DNA of 14,258 bases from CAYLJO01 sp964383905 (GCA_964383905.1 CAYLJO010000163.1:1-14258); one strand, 5' to 3'. Shown: positions 7,023-13,837, counted from the stretch's first letter. Numbers and translations are program-made. Notes: generated by a model from the letters alone, not told the origin.

Positions 7023-7439
7023 ATGGCAGAATCGTACCAAAGTCTGGCTCATTCCAAATGGGATTGCAAGTACCATGTCGTGTTTATTCCCAAACGGCGG
7101 CGTAAGGCGCTCTATGGGCAGATTCGCACACAACTGGGTCAAATCTTCCACGAGTTGGCCCGGCAGCAAGAATGTCAGATCATCGAAGGGCACATGGTCC
7201 GAGATCATGTGCCTATGTGCGTTGCGATACCACCCAAGCACGCGGTGGCTTCGGTGATCGGGTTTCTCAAAGGGAAAAGTGCCATTGCCATTGCACGGAA
7301 GTTTGCTGGCCGCGAGCGCAATTACACGGGAGAGCACTTCTGGGCGCGCGGATACTGTGTCTCAACTGTGGGCTACGACATTGAGATCGTGCGCGCCTAT
7401 ATTCGCGATCAGGAGGAGAGCGACGAAGGTCGCTTCTAA
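7023..7439 (+). CDS. tnpA: IS200/IS605 TnpA transposase with altered HUH motif
   Basis: A 138-residue Y1 transposase, full length for the family. It opens with HSKWDCKYHVVFIPKRRRK, continues through IGFLKGKSAIAIARKF and HFWARGYCVSTVG, and ends with AYIRDQEE. The catalytic Tyr is Y126 with Q130 four residues on, as expected. The metal-binding HUH motif should read DHVHM but here reads DHVPM: codon 64 is CCT (7212-7214), giving Pro in place of the second metal ligand. That should abolish or strongly reduce nicking. ATG 7023 is preceded by AAAGGAGA, a strong ribosome site. The protein normally cuts single-stranded DNA and moves the element by a peel-and-paste route. The element probably depends on another copy's TnpA, or is fixed. 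Confidence 0.92.
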   Translation: MAESYQSLAHSKWDCKYHVVFIPKRRRKALYGQIRTQLGQIFHELARQQECQIIEGHMVRDHVPMCVAIPPKHAVASVIGFLKGKSAIAIARKFAGRERNYTGEHFWARGYCVSTVGYDIEIVRAYIRDQEESDEGRF

Positions 7440-7560
7440 AGTTGAGACTAAGAGCGCTCAGCCCGCGTGGGCGAGGCGTGCGGCGCGAGTTGGGCGCCGC
7501 CGCCGAGTGCTAGTGATAACGCAACAAGCATCGTTGTCAAAGAACAAGATGGTTAACCCC

Positions 7561-7579
7561 GACCGTCTTTGAGACGGTC
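7561..7579. repeat. Perfect 8-base hairpin inside the IS200 element
   Basis: GACCGTCT-TTG-AGACGGTC, downstream of tnpA. It is not followed by a run of T, so it is not a classic terminator. It may be a transcription or translation insulator, or part of the right end. Confidence 0.5.
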
Positions 7580-7594
7580 ATACTCATCAAGCCA

Positions 7595-7607
7595 CCGCCT
7601 TTGGCGG
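7595..7607 (+). repeat. IS200/IS605 right-end hairpin
   Basis: CCGCC and GGCGG enclose a TTT loop, with two further C-G pairs possible beyond a mismatch. Its position near the right tip matches the family. Confidence 0.65.
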
Positions 7608-7714
7608 GGGTTGTCTGACTTCCTTGATCTCAACCAAGGCGCCCTCGACCTCTCGTTGCGCCTCCTGGGCCTTCCTCAGCGTCTCTTCATTGATCACTGC
7701 TTGCCGCCTCTCTT

Positions 7715-7966
7715 TTAAGCTTCATGACATCGCTCACATTTGTCGCACCGTAGAAGCGTGCCGGATGTGAGGGCCGCCGAAGGCGGAGTAGTAAAGACCC
7801 GCGGGCGCGCGCCACGCTTACCCCTGCCGTTGAAGGCGGTGAAGGTCGCATGCACGCCGCACGTGGTGTCTACCGTCCTGAGGCTTCCCTGATCGGTGAC
7901 CGTCCCGTGGTGGAGAAAGGCCTCCCCCGGCAGCACGACGAACGCGACAAACGTTCTGCCCCACAT
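7715..7966 (-). CDS. Unrecognised small protein with C-terminal Cys cluster
   Basis: An 83-residue protein. Its ATG (7966-7964) shares one base with the stop codon of the preceding gene (TAATG), so it is very likely translated by coupling. It ends LLRCDKCERCHEA, a C-x2-C-x2-C-H cluster that could bind a metal, and has one more Cys in the middle (TTCGVHATF). The N-terminal half is hydrophobic (TFVAFVVLPGEAFL) but has no clear membrane helix. The middle is basic (GRGKRGARPR). The next gene starts 17 bases after its stop. I do not recognise a family. The operon layout supports it being real; the sequence alone would not. Confidence 0.5.
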   Translation of the reverse strand: MWGRTFVAFVVLPGEAFLHHGTVTDQGSLRTVDTTCGVHATFTAFNGRGKRGARPRVFTTPPSAALTSGTLLRCDKCERCHEA

Positions 7967-8280
7967 TACTTCACGCCCGCCTTCCTGCTAGCCCCCCCTG
8001 CGAAATCATCGAGGAACTGCTTTAACATCCCCCGGTGCCGCCTCGCCCCCGCGATACTACCGTTGTAATACTCACAGGCATTCGCCTCAGCCGCCTGTGG
8101 TGTGGCGGAGACCAGCACCTCACCCTGACCCTGACTGAGGGCCTCAAGATACCGCTCAAGTGCGGCATCGTACCTCTTGGCCTCCTCGGAAAAAGCCCTC
8201 ATTGATGCGAGCACCTCTTCTTCGACCGGCATCATGTGAGGGGGGATGTTTGTAATCACTCCGTGGCCGCCTTTCTTCAT
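7966..8280 (-). CDS. Unrecognised 104-residue protein
   Basis: ATG 8280 directly follows the PilZ gene's TGA (8283-8281) with no gap, and the stop overlaps the next start by one base. The protein is mainly helical: EEEVLASMRAFSEEAKRYDAALERYLEAL is charged and heptad-like and probably forms a coiled coil at about residues 20-50. A short block, NACEYYNGSIAGARRHRGML, and a basic tail follow. There is no signal peptide, membrane helix or catalytic motif that I can name. Position between a PilZ protein and small coupled genes suggests that it acts with them. Confidence 0.65.
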   Translation of the reverse strand: MKKGGHGVITNIPPHMMPVEEEVLASMRAFSEEAKRYDAALERYLEALSQGQGEVLVSATPQAAEANACEYYNGSIAGARRHRGMLKQFLDDFAGGASRKAGVK

Positions 8281-8613
8281 TCAACTGCCCCACGTCAACG
8301 GCCGCATAAACTCAATCGCCACGTCGCACGTCCCCAAAGGCTGCGGGTAGGTGCGCAACACCGCCCCACTGACTGAGACCTCTCTCCTCACAGACCCATC
8401 CCTAGGGCCGGTCGGCGGGCTGAGCCGCGCATGGATCCGTGACCCCTCCTTGACGCAACAGGCGATGCGCATGAAGATCCCGCCTTCGCTGATGTCGTGA
8501 AGCAAGGCCGCGCACTCGAAAGCCAAGCCGCTGGCATCGACGCCCGTGGCGACAACTGACCAGGTGCTGCCTCTGCGCGGGTACACCCGCCGCTCCGTTC
8601 GGCTGGTGGCCAC
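8281..8613 (-). CDS. PilZ-domain protein (predicted c-di-GMP binding)
   Basis: A 110-residue single-domain protein. Both PilZ ligand motifs are visible: RxxxR at residues 9-13 (RRVYPRR) and DxSxxG at 40-45 (HDISEGGIFM). These arginines, Asp and Ser bind cyclic di-GMP in the family, so this is probably a small second-messenger receptor. The rest fits the six-stranded barrel (VSGAVLRTYPQP, then CDVAIEFMRPL at the end). The start is GTG 8613, with an AAGGCGGAA ribosome site. It lies 17 bases downstream of the DUF3309 gene and is fused by zero spacing to the next gene. It probably passes a c-di-GMP signal to the products of its operon, which is an inference. Confidence 0.85.
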   Translation of the reverse strand: MATSRTERRVYPRRGSTWSVVATGVDASGLAFECAALLHDISEGGIFMRIACCVKEGSRIHARLSPPTGPRDGSVRREVSVSGAVLRTYPQPLGTCDVAIEFMRPLTWGS

Positions 8614-8630
8614 TTCCGCCTTCCCTTGCC

Positions 8631-8783
8631 TTAGACGTAACCGACCAGCAGGAGGATGATCACGATGAGTAGTACAAGGCCCAGGCCGCCGCTCGGGTAG
8701 TAGCCCCAGCCACGGCTATGAGGCCACGCCGGTACGGCACCGATCAGTAACAGAATCAAGATGATGATCAGAATGAGGCCCAT
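8631..8783 (-). CDS. DUF3309 small membrane protein
   Basis: A 50-residue peptide that matches the DUF3309 family closely: MGLILIIILILLLIGAVPAW, then PHSRGWGYYPSGG, then LGLVLLIVIILLLVGYV. It has two hydrophobic helices joined by the conserved WPxSRGWGYYPSGG loop, so it is predicted to be an integral membrane hairpin. Function is not established for the family. The ribosome site GGGGAGGAG lies 4 bases before ATG 8783. The gene lies 17 bases upstream of PilZ and 18 bases downstream of the small basic protein, so all three are probably cotranscribed. Confidence 0.88.
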   Translation of the reverse strand: MGLILIIILILLLIGAVPAWPHSRGWGYYPSGGLGLVLLIVIILLLVGYV

Positions 8784-8801
8784 TTCACTCCTCCCCTCTA
8801 A

Positions 8802-9008
8802 TTATTTCCTGCCCTTCTTCTTGCCGGCCATCTCTTCCTCGATGGCCTGCTTGACCGCTTTATTTAGCTTGCGGGTGGTCGCGGTCTGGGATTCAATCGT
8901 GCCGTACTTCTTGCCGGCAGACCTGGCGCCGTCCGTGGCTTTCGCTTTCGGCGGCCGGCCGGTCTTTTTGGGCGGAACAAATCCATCAAGATCGCCTTCG
9001 GGAACCAT
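8802..9008 (-). CDS. Small basic protein, possibly N-terminally truncated
   Basis: From ATG 9008 it is 68 residues: MVPEGDLDGFVPPKK, then TGRPPKAKATDGARSAGKKY, a TESQTATTRKLNKAV-like helix and the tail EEEMAGKKKGRK. The GRPPKAK stretch resembles an AT-hook, and overall charge is strongly positive, which would suit a nucleoid-associated role. An in-frame ATG at 9032 would add residues that overlap the IS6 fragment joined here, so the native start may have been lost. It is the first surviving gene of the small-protein operon. No family is recognised. Confidence 0.5.
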   Translation of the reverse strand: MVPEGDLDGFVPPKKTGRPPKAKATDGARSAGKKYGTIESQTATTRKLNKAVKQAIEEEMAGKKKGRK

Positions 9009-9016
9009 CCAGACCA

Positions 9017-9200
9017 GCCCGGGGATCAACAAACGGATGCGCCCGCACCTGAAAATGGCCAGCTCCTCCTACCGCCTCGATGAGACGTACATTAAAGTTG
9101 GGAAGCAGTGGAAATACCTGTACCGTGCGCTGGATAAAGAGGGGGATACCATCGAGTTCATGCTCAGTGCGAAGCGTGATGTCCCCGCGGTGAAACGCTT
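9017..9200 (+). pseudogene. IS6-family transposase fragment
   Basis: Plus-strand sequence reads GINKRMRPHLKMASSSYRLD, then ETYIKVGKQWKYLYRALDKE and GDTIEFMLSAKRDVPAVKRL. This is the start of the IS6/IS240-type DDE domain, with the first catalytic Asp in the RLDETYIKV motif (usually WRVDETYIKV). The upstream zinc-finger/helix-turn-helix part and the remaining DDE residues are missing. The right end stops in the middle of the codon after KR, exactly at the 3' boundary of the group II intron, so the intron inserted into this transposase in the antisense direction. A non-functional remnant. Confidence 0.82.
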
Positions 9201-9241
9201 GTCGGGTAGCAAGGTGATGTTGCCATCACCCCGCCCCCTAA

Positions 9242-9275
9242 GAACCCATCGTGCGGGTTTCCTCGCAATAGGCTC
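9242..9275 (-). ncRNA. Group II intron domain V
   Basis: A 34-base hairpin opening GAGCC with AGC catalytic-triad bases, a GGAAA loop and closing GGGTTC. Size, loop and ends match bacterial group II domain V, the catalytic heart of the ribozyme. Confidence 0.85.
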
Positions 9276-9280
9276 AAGCC

Positions 9281-9927
9281 TCATTTAACGCTCCCTCGGG
9301 AACGCGGTTTCACCACTTCCAACCCCTGGCTATGAACTTGTCTATGGCAGTTCGGATGTAGCAGTACTCGGTTGCTGTCTCCATCCTTGCCACCGTTGAC
9401 CCGCCAGATGATGTGATGGCTGTGCCATCCCGTTATCCTCGTGATCTTCTGGTGGCAGACCGGACACATTCCGTCCTGCGTTATCCACAGGCGGAGAAGT
9501 CTCCTATGACCTTTCAGGTTGGCTTCCATCTTCACATCTATTCGACGCTCGAAATAAGTTTCCCATGTAGGATCGTAAGGGTTGGCTTCTCCTTTGACTT
9601 TGACGTGTCTTGTAATAGGCACGCTCCTGGCCTTTAATAACCAGACCTTCTTTCCCCCGGTTGTTTCTCCATGGAAGACCCAGTTATCGCCTCCTGAGCT
9701 AGTGAAGTACTTCCGCTTGACCCAGGCAGCCCCTTTATTTGGATGTCTACGCACCGACCACCGCCATAGTGCTTGGTGGATGGCATGATCTACATAGCTA
9801 TATGCCGCTTTGCTCACAACGTGCCGGTGATAGTTCGCCCAACCCAGGATAATAGGGTTGAGTCTCACGATCAGATTTCCAGCTCTTGTTTGCTTGTTGG
9901 CGTTGATTAGCTCCCGGATTTTTGCCA
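9281..9927 (-). pseudogene. ltrA: Group II intron maturase/HNH, C-terminal fragment
   Basis: The conserved part begins at AKIRELINANK and runs through domain X (maturase), with LNPIILGWANYHRHVVSK, SYVDHAIHQALWRWSVRRHP and NKGAAWVKRKYF. The DNA-binding and HNH endonuclease region follows: CPVCHQKI, WHSHHIIWRVNGGKDG and LLHPNCHRQVHS, at about residues 160-207 of the open frame. All seven reverse transcriptase blocks are absent because the gene is joined at about 9927 to IS3 sequence, which also supplies the apparent start codon. The stop lies 5 bases before domain V. In intact introns this protein aids splicing and drives retrohoming; this remnant cannot. The HNH motif itself looks complete. 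Confidence 0.87.
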
Positions 9928-10334
9928 AGTGGACCGGCGACATCACTTATGTCTGGACGGATGAAGGCTGGCTCTATCTGGCAGTCTTTATTGATCTGTA
10001 TTCCCGGATGGTGGTCGGGTGGTCAATGGCCTCGCGGATGACGAGCGAACTAGTGGAAGCGGCTCTCACAATGGGGGTGGCTCGTCGCGGAGGGCAAGCA
10101 CCGCAGCTTGTTCATACCGATCGCGGGAGTCAATACGCGAGCGCCAGCTTTCGCGCTCTGGTGGAAAAGATCTTCTCTGCGCAGAGCATGAGCCGGAAGG
10201 GAAACTGCTGGGATAATGCGGTCTCCGAGAGTTTCTTCAGTGCGCTCAAACTGGAGCTGGTGCACCACGAACACTTCACGACGAGGAGCGAGGCAACGAT
10301 GAAGATCTTTGACTACATCGAAGTGTTCTACAAC
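9927..10334 (+). pseudogene. IS3-family transposase OrfB fragment (DDE core)
   Basis: Plus strand encodes KWTGDITYVWTDEGWLYLAV, then FIDLYSRMVVGWSM, LVHTDRGSQYAS, MSRKGNCWDNAVSESFFSAL and KIFDYIEVFYN. The full DDE triad is visible: Asp in WTGDITY, Asp in HTDRGSQY and Glu in AVSESFF, the signature of IS3-family integrase cores. The N-terminal helix-turn-helix part is missing at the join with the group II intron. The C-terminal RRxHSxLGYxSP motif is missing after FYN, where unrelated sequence leads into the recombinase gene end. The open frame itself runs to 10370. A dead remnant. Confidence 0.85.
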
Positions 10335-10358
10335 TCCTCATCACAATACTCCTTTGTT

Positions 10359-12446
10359 CTATCTCCTTGAAAACACGAGTTCTTTCTGCCCAGCACCAGG
10401 TGCCGCAGTGCGCTTGTTGTGGTTTTGTGCCCGGCGCACAAGCTCCTTGGCGGCTGAAGTCTCGAGGTCGCTACGACGAAAGACCCATGGCCCGTCGGCA
10501 AGCGGATGTTCGCCCTGGATCTCTCCTCGCTCTACTGCGATGCGCACTGTACGAGAACTCAGGTGCAGGAACTCAGCCGCTTCAGTCAGCGTCATCCATC
10601 CTTCGATCTCCTTATTCTCAGCGCCGTAGCATGGAATCTGATGGTAGCTTCGGAGTGAGGTGATCCGTTCTTTCGTCCAACGATTGCCGCGTCCGGTCTT
10701 GAGGTTGTTTCTGTTCAAAAAGCTGGCGATCATTTCATCGGTCGACACGCGAGCCAATATTCCTACCGCCGAGATGATGTCCGGCGCGGTGCGTGTCGCA
10801 GTTCCACGACGGCGACGGGGCACACGCAGTTCTGTATGCACACCACCTTGCCAGTGGATCGTCAGCACGACCTCGCTCCGCTGTTCGTCGATCTCGACTA
10901 GCACCTCTTTCATCAGCGTTCGCACAATTCGCTTCTTTAGTCGCGCATCCGATCGAGGATCATGCCACACCCCTTCCAGCTCGTCAGCCAAGCCGACGAA
11001 CTCATCCCGTGTCACAGCTTCCGTTTCTGGCGCTTCTTTACTGAGTTGCTCGATGCGCTGCTCAAGTTCACGCACACGTTCAAGTGATCGATTCCACCGA
11101 CGCTCCAATTCATCAGCCACGAGGCGGTTTTCCGGGTCGGCCGCATCATATTGCTTTTGGGCCCGCTGCGCTGCATAACGAGCCGCCTGCAAGTCATCAC
11201 TGAGCGCCGCGACAGCCGCATTTCTTTGCTCTCTGACCTCCTGATGAGCTTGCAATGTCGCCTCCACTGCTGCTGGTCTGACCACGCGCATTACTTCATG
11301 CCCCACCACTTCATCCACGGGAACACCGCCAAAAGAGATGCACTTCGGCTCTCCATTATCCAGATAACCACGATTACAGACATAGCGCAAGAAACGCTCG
11401 CCAGAAAGAGCATCGGCACCAGTATAAGCGACTGTCAGTTTACGCCCGCAACGGCGGCACCGCAGTATCCCAGCAAGAAGCGCTGCACCGCGCTTGGGAG
11501 CCCCAGGACGGTCTGCGTCCAAACAGTTGCTGGCAATCGTCTCTTGCATCTCTTCAAACTGTTGCCAAGCAATGTACCCTTCATGGTGATCTGGGATCAA
11601 AGCGATCCATTGCTCGCGCGGCCGACGCCGTGACACCTTGCGCGCTGATTGTCCCGCTTCGTACTGCGAGCCGTGCTCCGTTCGCCCGAAAACATAGGCG
11701 CCACCATACGTGGGATTAGTTAAGATGTTGTAAATCGAGCTATACCGCGGCCGCCTCCAATGGATTGTGCCAGACGCGTCCCGAGCGGGCACTTCTAACT
11801 CTTCTTCCAAGAACCACATCAGCGTTTGGCGCACGCTCCCCAGTTCCTGGAACTTGCTGAAGACCAACAGAACTCGTTGCTGTATTCGATGGTCCGGATC
11901 TTTCTCCAGGCCCTGGTCCTCTGTTTTGAGATAGCCAACCGGCGCAGCGACGACCATCTCGCCGCGCCGAGCTTTCTCGTAGCGCGCTTCCAGGGAGCGT
12001 TGGCGCAGCAGGTCTAGTTCATACTCGTTCAAGCTGCCTTTCAGACCCAAGAGCAGGCGATCATTGCTGTGGCGGGGAGCATAAATCACCTCGTGATCGA
12101 TCAGCAGCGTGTCGACAATGCGGCAGACCTCGACCAGTTGCTGCCACTCCCGGCTGTTGCGAGCAAAACGTGAGACTTCTCTGGCAGCCACGGCTCCGAC
12201 TTTCCCCAGGCAGACATCGGCGACCATGCGCTCAAAACCGCTTCGTTCAACCGTCCCGGCGGCGGAACGACCCTGATCTTCATCGATAATCTCGATCTGT
12301 TCCCACCCAAGCTGCTCTAGACGCTCACGCATCGCATACTGCAAGCGACGACTCTCTTCGTGATAAGTCACTTGATAAGTGGATGATTGACGCACATAGA
12401 GAATGGCTTTGCGCTCAAGGTGGTGCGGTTTTATCTTCTCACTCAT
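10359..12446 (-). CDS. Large serine recombinase with C-terminal helix-turn-helix
   Basis: A 695-residue site-specific recombinase. The N-terminal resolvase domain opens ILYVRQSSTYQV, with the nucleophile probably S21, and contains GRSAAGTVERSGFERMVADV, EVSRFARNSREW and LLLGLKGSLNEYELDLLRQR. The recombinase domain follows (GTIHWRRPRYSSIYNILTNP), then a zinc ribbon (CRRCGRK near residue 328 and two Cys about 25 and 40 residues on), a charged coiled coil at about 395-480, and finally an excisionase-like helix-turn-helix (MTLTEAAEFLHLSSRTVRIA) near 615-640. ATG 12446 has AAAGGAGGGG upstream and overlaps the preceding gene's stop by four bases (ATGA). It should cut and rejoin DNA through a 5' phosphoserine. 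It has full length with no frame breaks, so it may be active, though the element's ends are not identified. Confidence 0.92.
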   Translation of the reverse strand: MSEKIKPHHLERKAILYVRQSSTYQVTYHEESRRLQYAMRERLEQLGWEQIEIIDEDQGRSAAGTVERSGFERMVADVCLGKVGAVAAREVSRFARNSREWQQLVEVCRIVDTLLIDHEVIYAPRHSNDRLLLGLKGSLNEYELDLLRQRSLEARYEKARRGEMVVAAPVGYLKTEDQGLEKDPDHRIQQRVLLVFSKFQELGSVRQTLMWFLEEELEVPARDASGTIHWRRPRYSSIYNILTNPTYGGAYVFGRTEHGSQYEAGQSARKVSRRRPREQWIALIPDHHEGYIAWQQFEEMQETIASNCLDADRPGAPKRGAALLAGILRCRRCGRKLTVAYTGADALSGERFLRYVCNRGYLDNGEPKCISFGGVPVDEVVGHEVMRVVRPAAVEATLQAHQEVREQRNAAVAALSDDLQAARYAAQRAQKQYDAADPENRLVADELERRWNRSLERVRELEQRIEQLSKEAPETEAVTRDEFVGLADELEGVWHDPRSDARLKKRIVRTLMKEVLVEIDEQRSEVVLTIHWQGGVHTELRVPRRRRGTATRTAPDIISAVGILARVSTDEMIASFLNRNNLKTGRGNRWTKERITSLRSYHQIPCYGAENKEIEGWMTLTEAAEFLHLSSRTVRIAVERGEIQGEHPLADGPWVFRRSDLETSAAKELVRRAQNHNKRTAAPGAGQKELVFSRR

Positions 12447-12950
12447 CGCACCCCTCCTTTGCCTGAGCGGTGCGGCGGCCACAGCGAGCCTCGCGAAACA
12501 TCTGAACGAGGAGGGACCAAACTTTGAGTTGTACTTCCTGAGGCAGGATCTGCCAGGGTGGCGTTACCACTGGAACCTGAAACAGGTCGAGTTGCGTGCG
12601 GTGGGGTTTTCTCTCTTTTCTCATCAGCATCTCCTTTTCGTGACGAACCAAGATGCTGACTTTCTATCACATTATCCCCGGTAGCAGTCGCAGCATATGT
12701 GAGCAACTCTTTAAGGGCATGCAATTGTTTGACGCTAACATACGGATATTCGGACAATCGCATTGCCGCGCACGTCGCATGATCAAACATCCAGCTAGGC
12801 ACTTCCAAGAGCTGAAGCTTGCCATCCTGCTCGTGTGCCGCGTAAATACTGGCAACCCCACATCGCGTATAGGACCGGCTGGCAGTAACCTTAAGTCCAT
12901 ACCATGGATGCCAAGGGTAAAGTAGCTCTAGCTCGGTACCATGTGTTTTG
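12443..12950 (-). CDS. Recombinase partner protein (DUF5372-like)
   Basis: The conserved part starts LLYPWHPWYGLKVTASR and continues DGKLQLLEVPSWMFDHATCA, a beta-rich domain of about 60 residues with the HPWYG start and a PxWMxD end. Proteins of this kind sit immediately before large serine recombinases in related mobile elements; I recall them as DUF5372, but that number is from memory. After a helix (VKQLHALKELLTYA) the C-terminal 70 residues are Ser/Pro-rich and probably disordered. The stop overlaps the recombinase start (ATGA), so the two are coupled. No credible start is visible: the only upstream in-frame ATG (13009) lies in antisense IS3 sequence, so the native N-terminus was probably replaced by that junction. 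Likely a DNA-binding or directionality helper, by inference. Confidence 0.6.
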
Positions 12951-12954
12951 TGTC

Positions 12955-13161
12955 GTGTGGTTGTATAATGAGCGGCGGTTGCATAGCGCCATTGGCTATG
13001 TGACGCCACGTGTTAAGCTTGAAGGACGAGAGCAACAAATTTTCAGAGAACGAGACCAGAAGCTGGAAGCCGCACGGGCGGCGCGTGCTATTAAACGACA
13101 GCAGGCTCGGTCTCAAGTTGACCAACTACAGCCAGAGGCTGCCAACTCCATTTCCGGCTGA
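12955..13161 (+). pseudogene. IS3-family transposase, C-terminal tail
   Basis: Plus strand reads VWLYNERRLHSAIGYVTP, then KLEGREQQIFRERDQKLEAA and RAARAIKRQ. The YNxxRLHSAIGYxTP motif is the C-terminal signature of IS3-type integrases, and the extended basic helical tail marks a subgroup with long C-termini. The DDE core is missing upstream, where the recombinase partner gene begins. The tail after the stop passes into a TauE/SafE fragment at about 13170. It appears to be a different IS3 subgroup from the fragment ending at 10334, though both break at the same Tyr-Asn codons. Confidence 0.78.
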
Positions 13162-13173
13162 ACCAAGACAGGA

Positions 13174-13765
13174 TCGCATCGTCGCTCACGCCCCTATCAT
13201 CATCAACATTCTGGTCGGCTCATTAGTAGGCTCATATCTTGGCGTCCGCTTTGCGACTCGCATCAATGAGCACACGCTTATCCGCATCGTGGTGATTTTC
13301 CTCGCCATGCTGAGCGCGATACTGATCGGGCATGATTTCATCTATCAGGCGCGGGGCTTGCCGGGTCCTTACTTTCTCAAAATCATCCTGGGCGCGGTGG
13401 CCGGGGTGGTGATCGGCGTCTTTAGCAGTATGCTCGGCGTGGCCGGCGGGGAGTTAATCATTCCGACAATACTTCTGCTGTTCGCCGTTGATATAAAGCT
13501 GGCCGGAAGTCTGAGCCTCGCTATCAGCATCCCGACGATCATCTTGGGACTGGTGAAGTATAGAAACGTTGGACGGTTCACGGAGATACGCCCTCACGCT
13601 CATTTCATCGTGTTTATGTCGCTCGGCTCGATAGTGGGGGCTTTGGCTGGAAGTTACTTCTTGCGGTATGCGCCCGGCTCTGCCCTGCACGCGCTGCTCG
13701 GTGTGATACTGCTGGTGTCAGCCGTCAAGTTATCTGTCTCACATAGAGCAAGAAAGCAAGAATAA
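13174..13765 (+). pseudogene. TauE/SafE-family permease, N-terminally truncated
   Basis: About 197 residues with five or six hydrophobic helices, including INILVGSLVGSYLGVRFATR, IVVIFLAMLSAILIG, GVVIGVFSSMLGVAGGELII and LHALLGVILLVSAVKL. The GxxxGxxSSMLGVAGGELIIP repeat is the hallmark of the second half of TauE/SafE permeases, which export sulfite or other organosulfur anions across the inner membrane. The first helices, with the matching first repeat, are missing: the open frame upstream of 13174 is IS3 sequence. The family is clear but the substrate is not. It lacks its start and is almost certainly non-functional. Confidence 0.85.
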
Positions 13766-13837
13766 GAACTTACTGGTCATTATAGGCGCTCGTCGCGGCG
13801 CTCCGAAGGTTGCGCTTGTATTCTTGCCCCACGCACG

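Larger units (their letters stand above)
6901..7628 (+). mobile_element. IS200/IS605-family element (728 bp)
   Basis: The boundaries are set by the interrupted host gene: TTGAT lies at 6896-6900 and again at 7624-7628, and deleting one copy with everything between restores a reading frame. Family members insert 3' to short T-rich targets, and TTGAT is a known one. A left-end hairpin CACCAG-TTCGA-CTGGTG (6926-6942) lies 25 bases inside the left tip, and a right-end hairpin CCGCC-TTT-GGCGG (7595-7607) lies about 20 bases inside the right tip. A second, perfect 8-base hairpin GACCGTCT-TTG-AGACGGTC (7561-7579) lies between the gene and the right-end hairpin. There is one gene, tnpA, and no TnpB or IscB. 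There are no terminal inverted repeats and no target duplication beyond TTGAT, as expected. Confidence 0.8.
6787..7697 (-). pseudogene. Small operon gene split by IS200/IS605 insertion
   Basis: The N-terminal part runs from GTG 7697 (ribosome site AGAGG nine bases upstream) to 7629 and reads VINEETLRKAQEAQREVEG-ALVE. The C-terminal part runs from 6900 to TGA 6787 and reads IKLLRYDDFSDFSHSGAI, then DRLRLALSLLKELKKGNKE. Joining 7629 directly to 6900 gives 23 codons plus 37 codons plus stop in a single frame: a 60-residue, charged, largely helical protein. Its stop overlaps the start of the helix-turn-helix gene by four bases. This exact in-frame restoration shows that the intervening 728 bases are an insertion. 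I do not recognise the family. As it stands the gene is disrupted, although IS200-type elements can excise precisely. Confidence 0.7.
9201..9927 (-). mobile_element. 5'-truncated group II intron
   Basis: The minus strand carries the end of a maturase gene, a 34-base domain V (9242-9275) and a domain VI hairpin (9201-9241) ending CTACCCGAC at the predicted 3' splice site. In domain VI an A stands seven bases from the 3' end, the usual branch-point position, beyond a GGTGATG-GCAA-CATCACC stem. The 5' part, with domains I to III and the reverse transcriptase, is gone and replaced by an IS3 fragment at about 9927. Truncation from the 5' side is common for group II introns because reverse transcription starts at the 3' end. 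It can no longer splice. Confidence 0.85.

Noticed and set aside
6825..7337. Long minus-strand open frame of 170 codons
   Set aside because: It lies antisense to the clearly conserved tnpA and crosses the left-end hairpin and the element boundary; no motif is seen.
10660..11178. Plus-strand 172-codon frame over the recombinase gene
   Set aside because: Low-complexity Ser/Arg-rich antisense translation of the recombinase coiled-coil region.
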